Shown piece after piece: positions 50,628-59,528 of a stretch of DNA of 64,000 bases (positions are counted from its first letter, which is position 1; the number at the start of each line of letters is the position of its first letter). A model generated the notes under the pieces. The model was not told the DNA's origin. It did not search any database and saw only the letters and a program-made list of their open reading frames with translations. A program made the position numbers and the translations under genes. This DNA comes from Adhaeribacter_A terreus (lineage in GTDB: Bacteria; Bacteroidota; Bacteroidia; Cytophagales; Hymenobacteraceae), in assembly GCF_042657365.1 (NCBI RefSeq), contig NZ_JBHSKT010000002.1, forward strand, positions 372,001 to 436,000, given 5' to 3'.

Positions 50628-52049
50628 TCAAGGGAAAATTCCTAGCGATTGGTAGCTAATGGCAATTTTTTCGGTGGCGCTGTAAAAAGCGGCGGTGCGC
50701 AGGTCGCGGATTCCGGGTTTACGGCGCATAATTTCGCGCATTTCGTGGTAGGCCAGAATCATGGTGTCTTCCAGGCCGGAGCGCACCAGCGTAATTTCGT
50801 CGGCGCCGCTGATTATTAAGTTGCGTTCTTTTTCGCCGATGGATTTTCCGGTGGTATCTTCGATCAGGTTTACAATGCGTTTCAGGCTGGCTTCTTCCGC
50901 ACGACGGCCCATTCTTCCGAACCGCACATTCGATAAATTTTTGAGCCATTCGAAGTACGAAACCGTTACGCCGCCGGCATTCAAATACAGATCGGGCAGC
51001 ATGAAAATGCCTTTTTGCAGCAGAATTTGTTCGGCATCCTGGGTAACCGGTCCGTTGGCGCCTTCGGCTACAATTTTTGCTTTTACGTGCGGAGCATTCG
51101 TTATATCTATCTGATTTTCAAGGGCGGCCGGCAGTAGAATATCGCATTCCCAGGTGAGCAGATCTTTGGAATTTTCTACGTTTTGCGCGCCGGGATAATT
51201 CAAAATGGAACCACTTTCCTGCCGGTGTTCGAAAACGGCTTCCACATCCAGGCCATCTTTGTTGAAAATACCGCCTTCGCGCTCGGCAATGCCGGTAATT
51301 AAAACGCCGTCTTTCTGGCAGAAATGCGCCGCGTGGTAACCTACGTTGCCCAAACCCTGCACGATCATGCGCTTGCCGCGAAGGCCGGGGTCTATAGCCA
51401 GTTGCTTCAGAATCTCGGTATCGTGAAGGGCTTCGCGCAGGCCGTAATAAATGCCTAAACCGGTCGCTTCGGTTCTTCCTCTAATGCCGCCCTGACCAAC
51501 CGGTTTGCCGGTTACGCAGCCCATCGCACTGGTTTCGCCGTATTTAAAAACGTGATACGTATCTGCGATCCAGGCCATTTCGCGGGCGCCGGTTCCGTAA
51601 TCGGGCGCCGGCACATCCATTCCCGGACCGATCAGGTTTTTCTGAATAAGCTCCGAAGCATAGCGGCGGGTAACTTTTTCGAGTACTTCTACGGGCGTGG
51701 TTCTGGGGTTGATTTTCACGCCGCCTTTCGCCCCGCCAAAAGGCACATCTACTAGCGCGCATTTAAAGGTCATGAGCGTAGCCAGCGCCACCACTTCGTC
51801 TTCATCAACGTGTGTACTAAATCGGATGCCGCCTTTAGTAGGCAGTTTATGGTGACTGTGCTGCGCCCGGATGCCTTCGTAAACGGTAACCTTGCCTTCA
51901 TGCTCTACCGGAAAATTAACTTTGTAAAGGCTGTTGCAAACCTTGATCTGGGCCAGAATGCCGGGTTTTACATCGGTGTGCTGCGCCGCCTGGTCGAAAT
52001 ACCGGTGCACGCTGTTCAGAAATTGTTTGCCTTCTGTTTCTTGAGCCAT
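50628..52049 (-). CDS. Glutamate dehydrogenase (Glu/Leu/Phe/Val family)
   Basis: Catalyses reversible oxidative deamination of glutamate to 2-oxoglutarate and ammonia. Substrate-binding Lys72 lies in KLPTKGGIRF, catalytic Lys108 in PFGGAKGGVK, and the key Asp in GMDVPAPDYGTG. The dinucleotide domain has IVQGLGNVGYHAAHF. Length 473 aa. The family resemblance is to NAD(P)-dependent catabolic GDH; other amino acids cannot be excluded from sequence alone. The upstream region contains an unusual cluster of 34-bp dispersed repeats. Confidence 0.92.
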   Translation of the reverse strand: MAQETEGKQFLNSVHRYFDQAAQHTDVKPGILAQIKVCNSLYKVNFPVEHEGKVTVYEGIRAQHSHHKLPTKGGIRFSTHVDEDEVVALATLMTFKCALVDVPFGGAKGGVKINPRTTPVEVLEKVTRRYASELIQKNLIGPGMDVPAPDYGTGAREMAWIADTYHVFKYGETSAMGCVTGKPVGQGGIRGRTEATGLGIYYGLREALHDTEILKQLAIDPGLRGKRMIVQGLGNVGYHAAHFCQKDGVLITGIAEREGGIFNKDGLDVEAVFEHRQESGSILNYPGAQNVENSKDLLTWECDILLPAALENQIDITNAPHVKAKIVAEGANGPVTQDAEQILLQKGIFMLPDLYLNAGGVTVSYFEWLKNLSNVRFGRMGRRAEEASLKRIVNLIEDTTGKSIGEKERNLIISGADEITLVRSGLEDTMILAYHEMREIMRRKPGIRDLRTAAFYSATEKIAISYQSLGIFP

Positions 52050-52128
52050 ACGTTTGGGGAAGGTTTGGTTGGAAAATCCTTATTGAACGTACTTCCGGAA
52101 ATTGAGTTATTTATTCTGCTTTTTCGAT

Positions 52129-52340
52129 GAGTTTTTGGCGGAAAGGGGATAGCGTTTTGGAGAGTTTTGGGTTAAAAACCGTATCTTTTTTGGCGGAAAA
52201 AGTGCTGGTTTTGTTTGAAAACGGTAGGGTTAGGGGCTTGAAAAATGATAGGGGTTTCGAGGTGAAGCGTGCTTGTGTTTGTTGAAAATGGTAGGAGTTT
52301 GGGCCTGAAAACGATAGGGATTTTGGTTGAAAAAGTGTCG
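52129..52340. repeat. Cluster of about six 34-bp repeat units
   Basis: One reverse copy (52129-52163) and forward copies starting near 52172, 52216, 52239, 52282 and 52306. Successive units overlap, so the AAAA end of one is the GAAAAC start of the next. Confidence 0.65.
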
Positions 52341-52347
52341 GTTAGTT

Positions 52348-52380
52348 AAACCTCCCAGGTTTTGGAAACCTGGGAGGTTT
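52348..52380. terminator. Strong palindromic hairpin
   Basis: Fifteen-base arms AAACCTCCCAGGTTT and AAACCTGGGAGGTTT around a 3-nt loop. Could be a terminator or another dispersed palindrome; it lies away from the nearest gene ends. Confidence 0.55.
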
Positions 52381-52400
52381 GAGGATGCTACTTGATTTAA

Positions 52401-52437
52401 CACCTCTGTTTCGGTCTGTGCGCCACAGACCGAGGTG
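52401..52437. repeat. Hairpin CGGTCTGTG / CACAGACCG
   Basis: Nine-base perfect arms around CGC, extended by CACCTC and GAGGTG outside. Confidence 0.65.
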
Positions 52438-52607
52438 AATGATTGTGAGGATTTTATTTGTATTTGTCAGAAGGTAATAGAAACTGAAAACAAATGAAAT
52501 AAACCGAATAAATGAAAACAACTGCAAATGAAAAAAGACGCAAAGTATTGCGTCTCTACAATTGTTAAAAATTCCCTCCCCTGAATTAGGGGAGGGTTAG
52601 GGTGGGG

Positions 52608-53915
52608 TCAAATACGCGTAATCTGCGCACCCAAAGCGTTCAACCGTTTATCAATATGCTGGTAACCTCTATCAATCTGCTCCACATTATCAATTACACT
52701 TTTGCCATCCGCAGAAAGCGCCGCAATTAGCAACGCAACACCAGCGCGAATATCCGGAGAAGTCATTCTAATACCGCGTAGGTTTACTTGTTTGTTGTGG
52801 CCGATAACCGTAGCGCGGTGCGGATCGCAGAGAATGATCTGCGCGCCCATGTCAATCAGTTTATCTACGAAGAACAGGCGGCTTTCGAACATTTTCTGGT
52901 GGATCAGAACCGTTCCTTTGGCTTGCGTGGCGACTACTAAAGCAATGCTTAATAAATCCGGAGTAAAGCCAGGCCAGATCTGGTCGGCGATGGTTAAAAT
53001 GCTGCCGTCGATGTAAGTTTCGATGGTGTAGTTTTCCTGGGCGGGAATGAAAATATCGTCGCCGCGGAACTCCATTTTAATGCCGAGCTGGCGGAACGTA
53101 TCCGGAATAATGCCGAGTTCGTGGATCTGGCAATCTTTGATGGTAATTTCCGAGCCCGTCATGGCAGCCATCCCAATAAACGACCCGACTTCGATCATAT
53201 CCGGAAGCAGTTTGTGCGTGGTACCGCCCAGTTTATCTACGCCTTCAATGTTGAGTAAATTCGAGCCGATGCCGGAAATTTTGGCGCCCATGCGGTTCAG
53301 CATTTTGCAAAGCTGTTGCACGTAAGGTTCGCAGGCGGCGTTATAAATGGTAGTTAACCCTTCGGCCATTACCGCGCCCATTATAATGTTGGCGGTGCCG
53401 GTTACCGAAGCTTCGTCCAGCAGCATATACGTACCTTTCAGGCGGCCATCGGAATTGATGTGGAAGAACTCGTCGTTGGAATCGTACTGAAATTTGGCGC
53501 CCAGTTTTTCGAGGCCAATGAAGTGCGTATCCATCCGGCGACGGCCAATTTTATCGCCGCCCGGTTTCGGTAAATTGCACTTCCCGTAGCGCGTTAAAAG
53601 CGGCCCCATGATCATCACCGAACCCCGGATGGCGCGGCCCAGCTTCACAAATTCTTTGCTGCCGAGGTAATCGAGGTTTACGTTTTTGGCCTGGAAGGTG
53701 TAGGTTTCGTCGTCGTCGCGGGTTACGGATACGCCCATTTCACTCAGTAACTGAATGAGCTTCTGCACGTCCACAATGTCCGGAATATTGGTAATGGTAA
53801 CGGGTTCTTCGGTTAAAAGTACGGCGCAGATCACCTGCAAGGCTTCGTTTTTCGCGCCCTGCGGGGTTATTTCGCCGCTCAGTTTTCGTCCCCCGATTAC
53901 TTCAAAAGATGCCAT
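52608..53915 (-). CDS. murA: UDP-N-acetylglucosamine 1-carboxyvinyltransferase, Cys-to-Asp active site
   Basis: The first committed step of peptidoglycan synthesis: transfers enolpyruvate from PEP to UDP-GlcNAc. The N-terminus GGRKLSGEITPQGAKNEAL is typical, with Lys22 of the AKN motif. The active-site loop reads PKPGGDKIGRRRMDTHF, so position 121 is Asp where E. coli has Cys115; Asp keeps activity but prevents covalent fosfomycin binding. Length 435 aa. It starts directly at the stop codon of DUF4290, with no bases between, so translation is coupled. Confidence 0.95.
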   Translation of the reverse strand: MASFEVIGGRKLSGEITPQGAKNEALQVICAVLLTEEPVTITNIPDIVDVQKLIQLLSEMGVSVTRDDDETYTFQAKNVNLDYLGSKEFVKLGRAIRGSVMIMGPLLTRYGKCNLPKPGGDKIGRRRMDTHFIGLEKLGAKFQYDSNDEFFHINSDGRLKGTYMLLDEASVTGTANIIMGAVMAEGLTTIYNAACEPYVQQLCKMLNRMGAKISGIGSNLLNIEGVDKLGGTTHKLLPDMIEVGSFIGMAAMTGSEITIKDCQIHELGIIPDTFRQLGIKMEFRGDDIFIPAQENYTIETYIDGSILTIADQIWPGFTPDLLSIALVVATQAKGTVLIHQKMFESRLFFVDKLIDMGAQIILCDPHRATVIGHNKQVNLRGIRMTSPDIRAGVALLIAALSADGKSVIDNVEQIDRGYQHIDKRLNALGAQITRI

Positions 53916-54575
53916 TTAATTTTTGTGTTTCTGGTGGTGTTTCTGGTGTCCGCCGTGTTTTTTATGCTTGTGCTGCTGTTGCTCTTTCTGCTGGTAATTT
54001 TTTTGCTGCTGCACGCCCGGGCTCAGATCGAATAAGGTGCTGGCTTCGCCGCCCGGCAACTCAATGTTCAGTTTTCCCTGGCTCAACGCGCGCATTTCGG
54101 CAAGAATTACTTCATCAGAAACGGTGTCTTTGTTGTAAGCCTTGTAGAGCGATTTCATCAGTTTGCCCAGTGAAATAATGGCCGCACGGCGTTCGTCTTC
54201 GTTCTCTATTTCGCTTACTTTCTGCACCAGCGCTTCCACGTTTTTACCGTAATGTTTGAACTTTGGCACTTGGGTAGGAATTTCCACGCGCTGCGGTTTG
54301 TCGTTCAGGTATTCCATTGCGCTCAGCTCGAAAGGCGCATCCACATCCAATTGCCCGTCGGACATTACAAAAAGGTGGTTCCAGAGTTTCTGCTGGGCAT
54401 CCTGCACGCTGCCGATGCTGGGGTTTAGCCGCGCCATCAGGTTTACGAGCAGTTGTGCTGCCCGCGAACGATGACTCCGGTCTTCTATAGTAAGGATGTA
54501 TTTTACAAGGTTGTGCACGTTTATTCCGTATTCGCGCAGCAATAATTCTTGCTTAAAAGTTGAACTGGCTACCAT
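53916..54575 (-). CDS. DUF4290 protein
   Basis: A 219-residue Bacteroidota protein regularly found before murA. It begins FKQELLLREYGINVHNLVKY and has a predicted helical body (RAAQLLVNLMARLNPSIG, then LWNHLFVMSDGQLDVD). The C-terminus is low-complexity and very rich in Gln, Lys and His (QQKEQQQHKHKKHGGHQKHH), which could bind metal. Function unknown. A good -7 element, TAACTTTG, lies at 54602-54595 on the minus strand. Confidence 0.88.
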   Translation of the reverse strand: MVASSTFKQELLLREYGINVHNLVKYILTIEDRSHRSRAAQLLVNLMARLNPSIGSVQDAQQKLWNHLFVMSDGQLDVDAPFELSAMEYLNDKPQRVEIPTQVPKFKHYGKNVEALVQKVSEIENEDERRAAIISLGKLMKSLYKAYNKDTVSDEVILAEMRALSQGKLNIELPGGEASTLFDLSPGVQQQKNYQQKEQQQHKHKKHGGHQKHHQKHKN

Positions 54576-54660
54576 TTTAGGGATTTTAGAAGCTCAAAGT
54601 TAGAAAAATTTACGAGAGCAGGTTATACGTACTTCCGTTCAGGCAAAAAGTTTTGGTTTT

Positions 54661-54694
54661 TGACTTTTTTGAGTGGGAGGGATAGCATTTTACC
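54661..54694 (-). repeat. 34-bp dispersed repeat copy
   Basis: On the minus strand: GGTAAAATGCTATCCCTCCC then ACTCAAAAAAGTCA. Confidence 0.55.
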
Positions 54695-54852
54695 CCACCT
54701 AATTCCTCCCCTGATTCAGGGGAGGACTTTTGACGCAATATGCGTTCCGTCAGCTAAAGCAGACGGCAATGAATTTTTCTGGCACAAGTGACGCCTTTGG
54801 CTTAACACTTACGCCAGTGCTGGTGCTACTAAATTTTTATTAAATGCGAATA

Positions 54853-54888
54853 GGAAACGCTATGCTTTGAAGCTCCAAAAGTCAAAAA
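54853..54888 (+). repeat. 34-bp dispersed repeat copy
   Basis: GGAAACGCTATGCTTTGAAG then CTCCAAAAGTCAAA. Confidence 0.65.
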
Positions 54889-55038
54889 GAAGCAGGAACC
54901 AAAAGCTCCCCTCCTTTTCAAGGAGGGGTTCGGGGGTGGTTACTTCACTTTATCTGATCAAAAGTCCTGCCCTGTTTTTAGGGGAGGATTTAGGTGGGGT
55001 AAAATCCAACTCCACCTGTTAATTCCGTACAAGCCTTT

Positions 55039-55749
55039 ATGGCTGAAAATTCAGAACAATTACAGCGGAAAGCGTTGCTGGCGCACGATCACTTTTGTGG
55101 TGAGTATAGCTGTCCGGTGAAATATTTCCATACGCTTGATCCGATCAGTGAACTGGTGAGTTCTTTGCTTTCTCACCGCACTAAAAACGCCGATAGCAGC
55201 CGGGCTTTCCGGAATTTGCGGCAGCAGTTTCCTACCTGGGAAGCGGTGTTGGAAGCGCCGTTGGCGGAAGTACAAAAGGCAATTTCGGCGGCTACCTGGC
55301 CTGAGCAAAAAGGGCCGCGCTTGCAGGCTGTATTGAAAGAAGTTTTAGTCCGAAACAACGGCTCTTTTGAGCTGAATTTTCTGAAGGAATTGCCGGTATT
55401 AGAAGCGCGGGCCTGGCTGGAGCAACTCCCCGGCGTAGGACCCAAAACCAGTGCGGCGGTGCTATTATTCAGTAATTTGCGGATGCCCGCTATGCCCGTC
55501 GATAGTCATCATCACCGGGTGGCGCAGCGGCTTGGATTACTTCCGGAAAATATTGGCCCTGGCCCGGCGCACGCCATTTTACAAGCCTTACTGCCCGCCG
55601 ATTGGGATGCCCAGCAGGTTTACGACCACCACGAAGTTTTTATGTTTCACGGGCAGTGGTGCTGTTTTTTCCAAAACCCTGATTGCCACAGGTGCGTGGT
55701 GCTGGATATTTGCCCGTTTGGTCAGCAGCGGATAGGGAAAGTAACGTAA
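55039..55749 (+). CDS. Endonuclease III-type DNA glycosylase/AP lyase
   Basis: A base-excision repair enzyme of the HhH-GPD superfamily with a 4Fe-4S cluster. The helix-hairpin-helix LEQLPGVGPKTSAA carries catalytic Lys136, and VDSHHHRV carries the essential Asp155, so it should be a bifunctional glycosylase/lyase. The cluster ligands are Cys209-x6-Cys216-x2-Cys219-x5-Cys225. Length 236 aa. The N-terminus SEQLQRKALLAHDHFC differs from E. coli Nth, so it is an Nth relative and not certainly the main Nth. Confidence 0.9.
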   Translation: MAENSEQLQRKALLAHDHFCGEYSCPVKYFHTLDPISELVSSLLSHRTKNADSSRAFRNLRQQFPTWEAVLEAPLAEVQKAISAATWPEQKGPRLQAVLKEVLVRNNGSFELNFLKELPVLEARAWLEQLPGVGPKTSAAVLLFSNLRMPAMPVDSHHHRVAQRLGLLPENIGPGPAHAILQALLPADWDAQQVYDHHEVFMFHGQWCCFFQNPDCHRCVVLDICPFGQQRIGKVT

Positions 55750-55780
55750 GGCTTTGCTTAATGCTTGTGAAAGTTGGGTT

Positions 55781-55815
55781 TGACTTTTTGAGGTGAAAGA
55801 GATAGTATTTTGGGC
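55781..55815 (-). repeat. 34-bp dispersed repeat copy
   Basis: On the minus strand: GCCCAAAATACTATCTCTTT then CACCTCAAAAAGTCA. Confidence 0.55.
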
Positions 55816-55838
55816 TGAAAATTTAAATTCAGAAGACT

Positions 55839-56237
55839 CTATTCTGCCCAATTTTCGATTTCGATATCCTTCAACCGTCCAATATGTTTAGTATTATTGG
55901 TAACTACCGTAAGGCCATTTGCCAAAGCTGTTGCTCCAATCGAAAGGTCAAAATCATCAACTATAATTCCCTTCTTTCTTAAGCGGGCTTTTTCTTTGGC
56001 GTAAATTTCTAAAGAACTGAAAATCGGAATAATTGAAAACTTAGAAATGAAGTCGCTGATGTCCTTTCTATTCTGTTCTTTCCGTTCACTATTTTCAGCG
56101 CCAAATTTTAATTCGGCAACCGTAATTTCGGAAATGAAGCAGTTTTCAATGCCGATTTCTGCAATTTTCTTATCCAAGCCAAAACGGCCTTTGAGATAAT
56201 ATATGCAAATGTTGGTGTCTAAAAGATACTTTTTCAA
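55839..56237 (-). CDS. VapC-family PIN-domain toxin
   Basis: The toxin of a type II toxin-antitoxin pair, a Mg-dependent RNase of 132 residues. The PIN residues are visible as Asp7 in LLDTNICIYYLKG, Glu42 in TVAELKFGA and Asp97 in DDFDLSIGATAL; the last acidic position is replaced by Asn in VVTNNTKHI. Nearest described group is VapC/FitB. It overlaps the antitoxin gene by four bases, so translation is coupled. Target RNA unknown. Confidence 0.88.
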   Translation of the reverse strand: MKKYLLDTNICIYYLKGRFGLDKKIAEIGIENCFISEITVAELKFGAENSERKEQNRKDISDFISKFSIIPIFSSLEIYAKEKARLRKKGIIVDDFDLSIGATALANGLTVVTNNTKHIGRLKDIEIENWAE

Positions 56238-56473
56238 AGTTCTTCGATCTGACGGTTGAAAGTGCGGGATTGTCTTATTTCTTCTATAATAGTTTCCGCC
56301 GATTTTTCAGAAGTAAAAGCGCCGAACAGTTCCTGAATTGACTTTTCTTTCGTTTTCGGCTTGGTTTTCAGCGATTGCGAAAGCCGGGAAATTAATTCCA
56401 GTTTACTATCCGGACTTAAATTATTTAATAGCCCTAAATAGCTGTCTAAGATGTTTATGTTAGTTGCTTTCAT
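56234..56473 (-). CDS. VapB-like antitoxin
   Basis: Seventy-nine residues upstream of the PIN toxin. A helical N-terminal part (ILDSYLGLLNNLSPDSKLELI) is followed by a charged, probably disordered C-terminus (ETIIEEIRQSRTFNRQIEEL) suited to wrapping the toxin. I do not see a classical AbrB or RHH fold. Assignment rests mainly on size and on the four-base overlap with the toxin gene. Confidence 0.75.
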   Translation of the reverse strand: MKATNINILDSYLGLLNNLSPDSKLELISRLSQSLKTKPKTKEKSIQELFGAFTSEKSAETIIEEIRQSRTFNRQIEEL

Positions 56474-56510
56474 AATAATCTAAATAACGGAAAATTGCTG
56501 CAAGAAGATA

Positions 56511-57068
56511 TTATTTCACTCCAAAATTAGGATTCAATATAGGTAGCATTTCAGCTTCAAATTGCTTTAAGTAAATTTCTCTACGCTTCCTGTATTCTTT
56601 GGTGTCTTCATTAGTTAAGTCAATCCATTTTACTTTCTCATCTTTTTGTTCATAGACATTAAATAATGAGAAACCACAATGATTATATTTAGGCTTACTA
56701 AAACCACAGTTAAAAAGTCCTATCTCATATATAAGTTTATTATTTTGAGATTTAATAAACCAAGAATATAACCCATAATAGTTTTTATGAGGAAATAGTG
56801 GATACAATTTATTTCCTGAAAAAACGCGGGCAATTTCAGTTTTAGAATCAAACTTGTTTCTGAATTTTTTATTTACAAAGCTACTATCGAGCATTAAATC
56901 CGGATAAGTTTTGGCAAACTTGTTCATGGATTGGATAAAAGCTGTTGTATCCTGCCCGTAGTATTGATAATAATTACCACCAACAGTTCTATAGGCTGAA
57001 GTTGTATAACAGGATTGAAGTAAAATTATTAGAGGAAAGCATAAGAAAATCAGAATTAAATTTTTCAT
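56511..57068 (-). CDS. Lipoprotein, unknown function
   Basis: A 185-residue protein with signal KNLILIFLCFPLIILLQSCY, where the Cys in LLQSC is the likely lipidation site (Cys20). The mature part is rich in Tyr, Asn and Lys and has no recognisable domain; it contains FIKSQNNKLIYEIGLFNCGF. AT-rich relative to the helicase gene next to it. Possibly an accessory gene together with the toxin-antitoxin pair. Confidence 0.65.
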   Translation of the reverse strand: MKNLILIFLCFPLIILLQSCYTTSAYRTVGGNYYQYYGQDTTAFIQSMNKFAKTYPDLMLDSSFVNKKFRNKFDSKTEIARVFSGNKLYPLFPHKNYYGLYSWFIKSQNNKLIYEIGLFNCGFSKPKYNHCGFSLFNVYEQKDEKVKWIDLTNEDTKEYRKRREIYLKQFEAEMLPILNPNFGVK

Positions 57069-57113
57069 AGTCTACGCGAGATTTATAAGAAGAAACATAG
57101 AAAGCCTTAAATT

Positions 57114-57148
57114 AAAAGAGGAATAGCTATTAACTATTCCCCTTTTTG
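57114..57148 (-). terminator. Terminator of uvrD/pcrA
   Basis: GGAATAG (57120-57126) pairs with CTATTCC (57134-57140), between an A run and a T run, just past the helicase stop codon. Confidence 0.7.
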
Positions 57149-57151
57149 TTG

Positions 57152-59383
57152 TTAACTATGTATCCGCAGCTTAGCAAAGCTTAGCAATAGCGTTTTTTCG
57201 CCGGCTTCTTCGAAATTGATGATGGCTTTGGTGCTATTGCCTTGCGTGTCCATTTTGGCTACCGTTCCGAAACCGAATTTCGGGTGCTCTACGCGCATGC
57301 CTTCGGCTAAATTGGATGTATCAGAAGCTACAAAATCGGCAGGCGGGGTGTAGTTGGTGGCTTTGCGGATAGGCGCGGCAGTAGTGGCTACCAACGGACT
57401 TTTCCGCTTCAGCACTTTCTCGAAAGCACCCTGGCCGTCGGAGAATTTGAAGTTCAGGAATGCGGGTTCTATTTCATCCAGGAAACGGCTTTTTTCGCAG
57501 GCGCGCAGGTTGCCCCACTGGTAGCGGCTGGTGGCGTAGGAGAGGGTCAGTTTCTTTTCGGCGCGGGTAATGGCTACGTAAAACAAACGACGTTCTTCTT
57601 CCAGGTCGGCTCGGCTCTGGATCATCATCTGGCTCGGGAACAGGTTTTCTTCCATGCCCACAATGTACACGTTCCGGAACTCCAGACCTTTGGAAGAGTG
57701 GATCGTCATCATGGTTACGTATTCGCCGTCGTCGTCTTTTTTGGTGTCGGCGTCGGTAATCAGGGCAATATCCTGCAGGAACGCGGCCAGGCTTTTATCT
57801 TCTTTCTCCGGGTCGTCCACGTATTCCTTGATACCGTTCAGCAATTCCTGAATGTTCTCGTAGCGCGCCAGGCCTTCAATAGATTTATCGGCGTACAGAT
57901 CTTCAATAACCCCGGAAGCTTTGGCAATGTGCTTGGCTACTTCGAAGGCATCGTTTTGTTCAGCCAGCACGGCAAAACTCTTAATCTTGGTCGCAAAATC
58001 GTCGATGGCACCGGCCGAGCGGCCAAAACCGAAGGAGTGAATGTTGCTGGTTACTTCCCAGATTGAGTGGTTCGATTCGTTGGCGCTTACAATAATTTTT
58101 TCAATTGTCGTATCACCGATGCCGCGTTTCGGGTAGTTAATTACGCGGCGCAGCGCCTGTTCGTCGTTCGGGTTTACCGTGAGGCGCAGGTAGGCAATCA
58201 AGTCCTTGATCTCTTTGCGCTGGTAGAACGAAAGGCCGCCCACAATTTTGTATTTGATGTTCATTTTCCGCAGCGCTTCCTCCATGGCCCGGCTCTGGGC
58301 GTTGGTGCGGTACAGAATTGCGAAATCGTTGTAGCTCAGGTGGTTGTTCATCTTCTCTTCGAAAATGGAATGCGCCACCAGTTTGCCTTCCTCATTGTCG
58401 GAATTGGCTTTAATTACTTCAATTAAGTTGCCTTCTTCGTTATCGGAGAAAACGGATTTACGCAGCTGTTCTTTGTTGTTTTTGATAACTGAATTGGCGG
58501 CCTTCACAATGTTCTGGGTAGAACGGTAGTTTTGCTCCAGTTTTACCACTTCCAGTTCCGGATAATCGCGCTCGAAGTTCAGGATGTTGGAAATATCGGC
58601 GCCGCGGAAAGCGTAAATACTTTGCGCATCGTCGCCCACCACGCAGATGTTGCGGTCTTTGGCGGCCAGCTTACGGGTAATTAAATATTGGCTGTAGTTG
58701 GTATCCTGGTACTCATCCACCATCACGTATTTGAACATGTGCTGGTATTTGTTCAGCACGTCCACGTGGTCGCGGAAAAGGACGTTAGTATTAAAAAGCA
58801 GATCGTCAAAATCCATCGCGCCCGACTTTTTCAGCCGGTCCTGATAGTGTTGGTAGATTTCCCCAATTTTCGGACGCATCGCCGCATCGTCGTCGGCCTG
58901 AATATTTTTGTCTTTGCGGTATTGCGCAACGGAGATCAGTTTGTTTTTCGCCGCCGAAATTCTGCCCAAAACCAACCCTGGCTTATAAAGTTTATCGTCC
59001 AGGTTCATTTCTTTGCAGATATTCTTGATGAGCGTTTTGCTGTCGTCGGTATCGTAAATGGTGAAGCTGCTCGGGTAACCAATTTTCGGGGCTTCTGCGC
59101 GCAGAATTTTGGCAAAAACCGAGTGGAACGTGCCCATCCAGATGTTGCGGGCTTCTTTGCCCACCACTTTCTCGATGCGGTGCCGCATTTCTTTGGCCGC
59201 TTTGTTGGTAAACGTTAAGGTTAATATGTTGAACGCATCTACGCCTTTTTCGAGCAGGTACGCAATGCGGTACGTTAAAACGCGGGTTTTTCCGGAGCCG
59301 GCTCCGGCTATGATCATCAGCGGGCCTTCGGTGTGCATTACTGCGCGGCGCTGCGGTTCATTTAGTAAATTAAGGTAATCCAT
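57152..59383 (-). CDS. UvrD/PcrA-type superfamily 1 DNA helicase
   Basis: An ATP-dependent 3'-5' helicase for nucleotide excision repair and replication-fork maintenance. The start at 59383 (MDYLNLLNEPQRRAV) is preferred to one eleven codons upstream, because this is where relatives begin. Walker A AGAGSGKT is at 26-33; motif II is VDEYQDTN; others are VVGDDAQSIYAFRGA, EQNYRST, MTIHSSKGLEF and YVAITRAEKKL. A C-terminal Tudor-like segment has VEHPKFGFGTV. Length 743 aa. Confidence 0.95.
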   Translation of the reverse strand: MDYLNLLNEPQRRAVMHTEGPLMIIAGAGSGKTRVLTYRIAYLLEKGVDAFNILTLTFTNKAAKEMRHRIEKVVGKEARNIWMGTFHSVFAKILRAEAPKIGYPSSFTIYDTDDSKTLIKNICKEMNLDDKLYKPGLVLGRISAAKNKLISVAQYRKDKNIQADDDAAMRPKIGEIYQHYQDRLKKSGAMDFDDLLFNTNVLFRDHVDVLNKYQHMFKYVMVDEYQDTNYSQYLITRKLAAKDRNICVVGDDAQSIYAFRGADISNILNFERDYPELEVVKLEQNYRSTQNIVKAANSVIKNNKEQLRKSVFSDNEEGNLIEVIKANSDNEEGKLVAHSIFEEKMNNHLSYNDFAILYRTNAQSRAMEEALRKMNIKYKIVGGLSFYQRKEIKDLIAYLRLTVNPNDEQALRRVINYPKRGIGDTTIEKIIVSANESNHSIWEVTSNIHSFGFGRSAGAIDDFATKIKSFAVLAEQNDAFEVAKHIAKASGVIEDLYADKSIEGLARYENIQELLNGIKEYVDDPEKEDKSLAAFLQDIALITDADTKKDDDGEYVTMMTIHSSKGLEFRNVYIVGMEENLFPSQMMIQSRADLEEERRLFYVAITRAEKKLTLSYATSRYQWGNLRACEKSRFLDEIEPAFLNFKFSDGQGAFEKVLKRKSPLVATTAAPIRKATNYTPPADFVASDTSNLAEGMRVEHPKFGFGTVAKMDTQGNSTKAIINFEEAGEKTLLLSFAKLRIHS

Positions 59384-59491
59384 CGCGGCAAAAATCTTTC
59401 TGTAAAATCCCTGCAAGTTACGAAAACCCCTCCTAAATCTTTTAGCAATTTAGCAATTCGTGGTTTGGGTTTTTAGATTGGCCTTGCAGGC

Positions 59492-59528
59492 TGACTTTTA
59501 TGAACGATTTCCCTACCGTTTTCATTCC
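59492..59528 (-). repeat. 34-bp dispersed repeat copy
   Basis: On the minus strand: GAAAACGGTAGGGAAATCGT then TCATAAAAGTCA. Confidence 0.55.

Larger units (their letters stand above)
52050..52607. other. Spacer with clustered repeats and hairpins
   Basis: Cluster of 34-bp dispersed repeats (52129-52340), hairpin AAACCTCCCAGGTTT/AAACCTGGGAGGTTT (52348-52380), hairpin CGGTCTGTG/CACAGACCG inside CACCTC/GAGGTG (52401-52437), AGACGCAA/TTGCGTCT (52536-52561), and a CTCCCCTGAATTAGGGGAG palindrome (52575-52605). No gene. Confidence 0.75.
54576..55038. other. Repeat-rich spacer with a 317-bp inverted element
   Basis: 34-bp dispersed repeats (54661-54694, 54853-54888); a TCCGTCAGCTAAAGCAGACGG repeat (54747-54767); and inverted arms TTTTACCCCACCTAATTCCT (from 54688) and AGGATTTAGGTGGGGTAAAA (to 55004) that bound a 317-bp stretch with a CTCCCCTCC/GGAGGGG palindrome. 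No gene. Confidence 0.65.

Noticed and set aside
52342..52527. 61-codon open frame on the minus strand
   Set aside because: It spans two strong hairpins and repeat DNA; the encoded sequence is low-complexity and unlike any protein I know.
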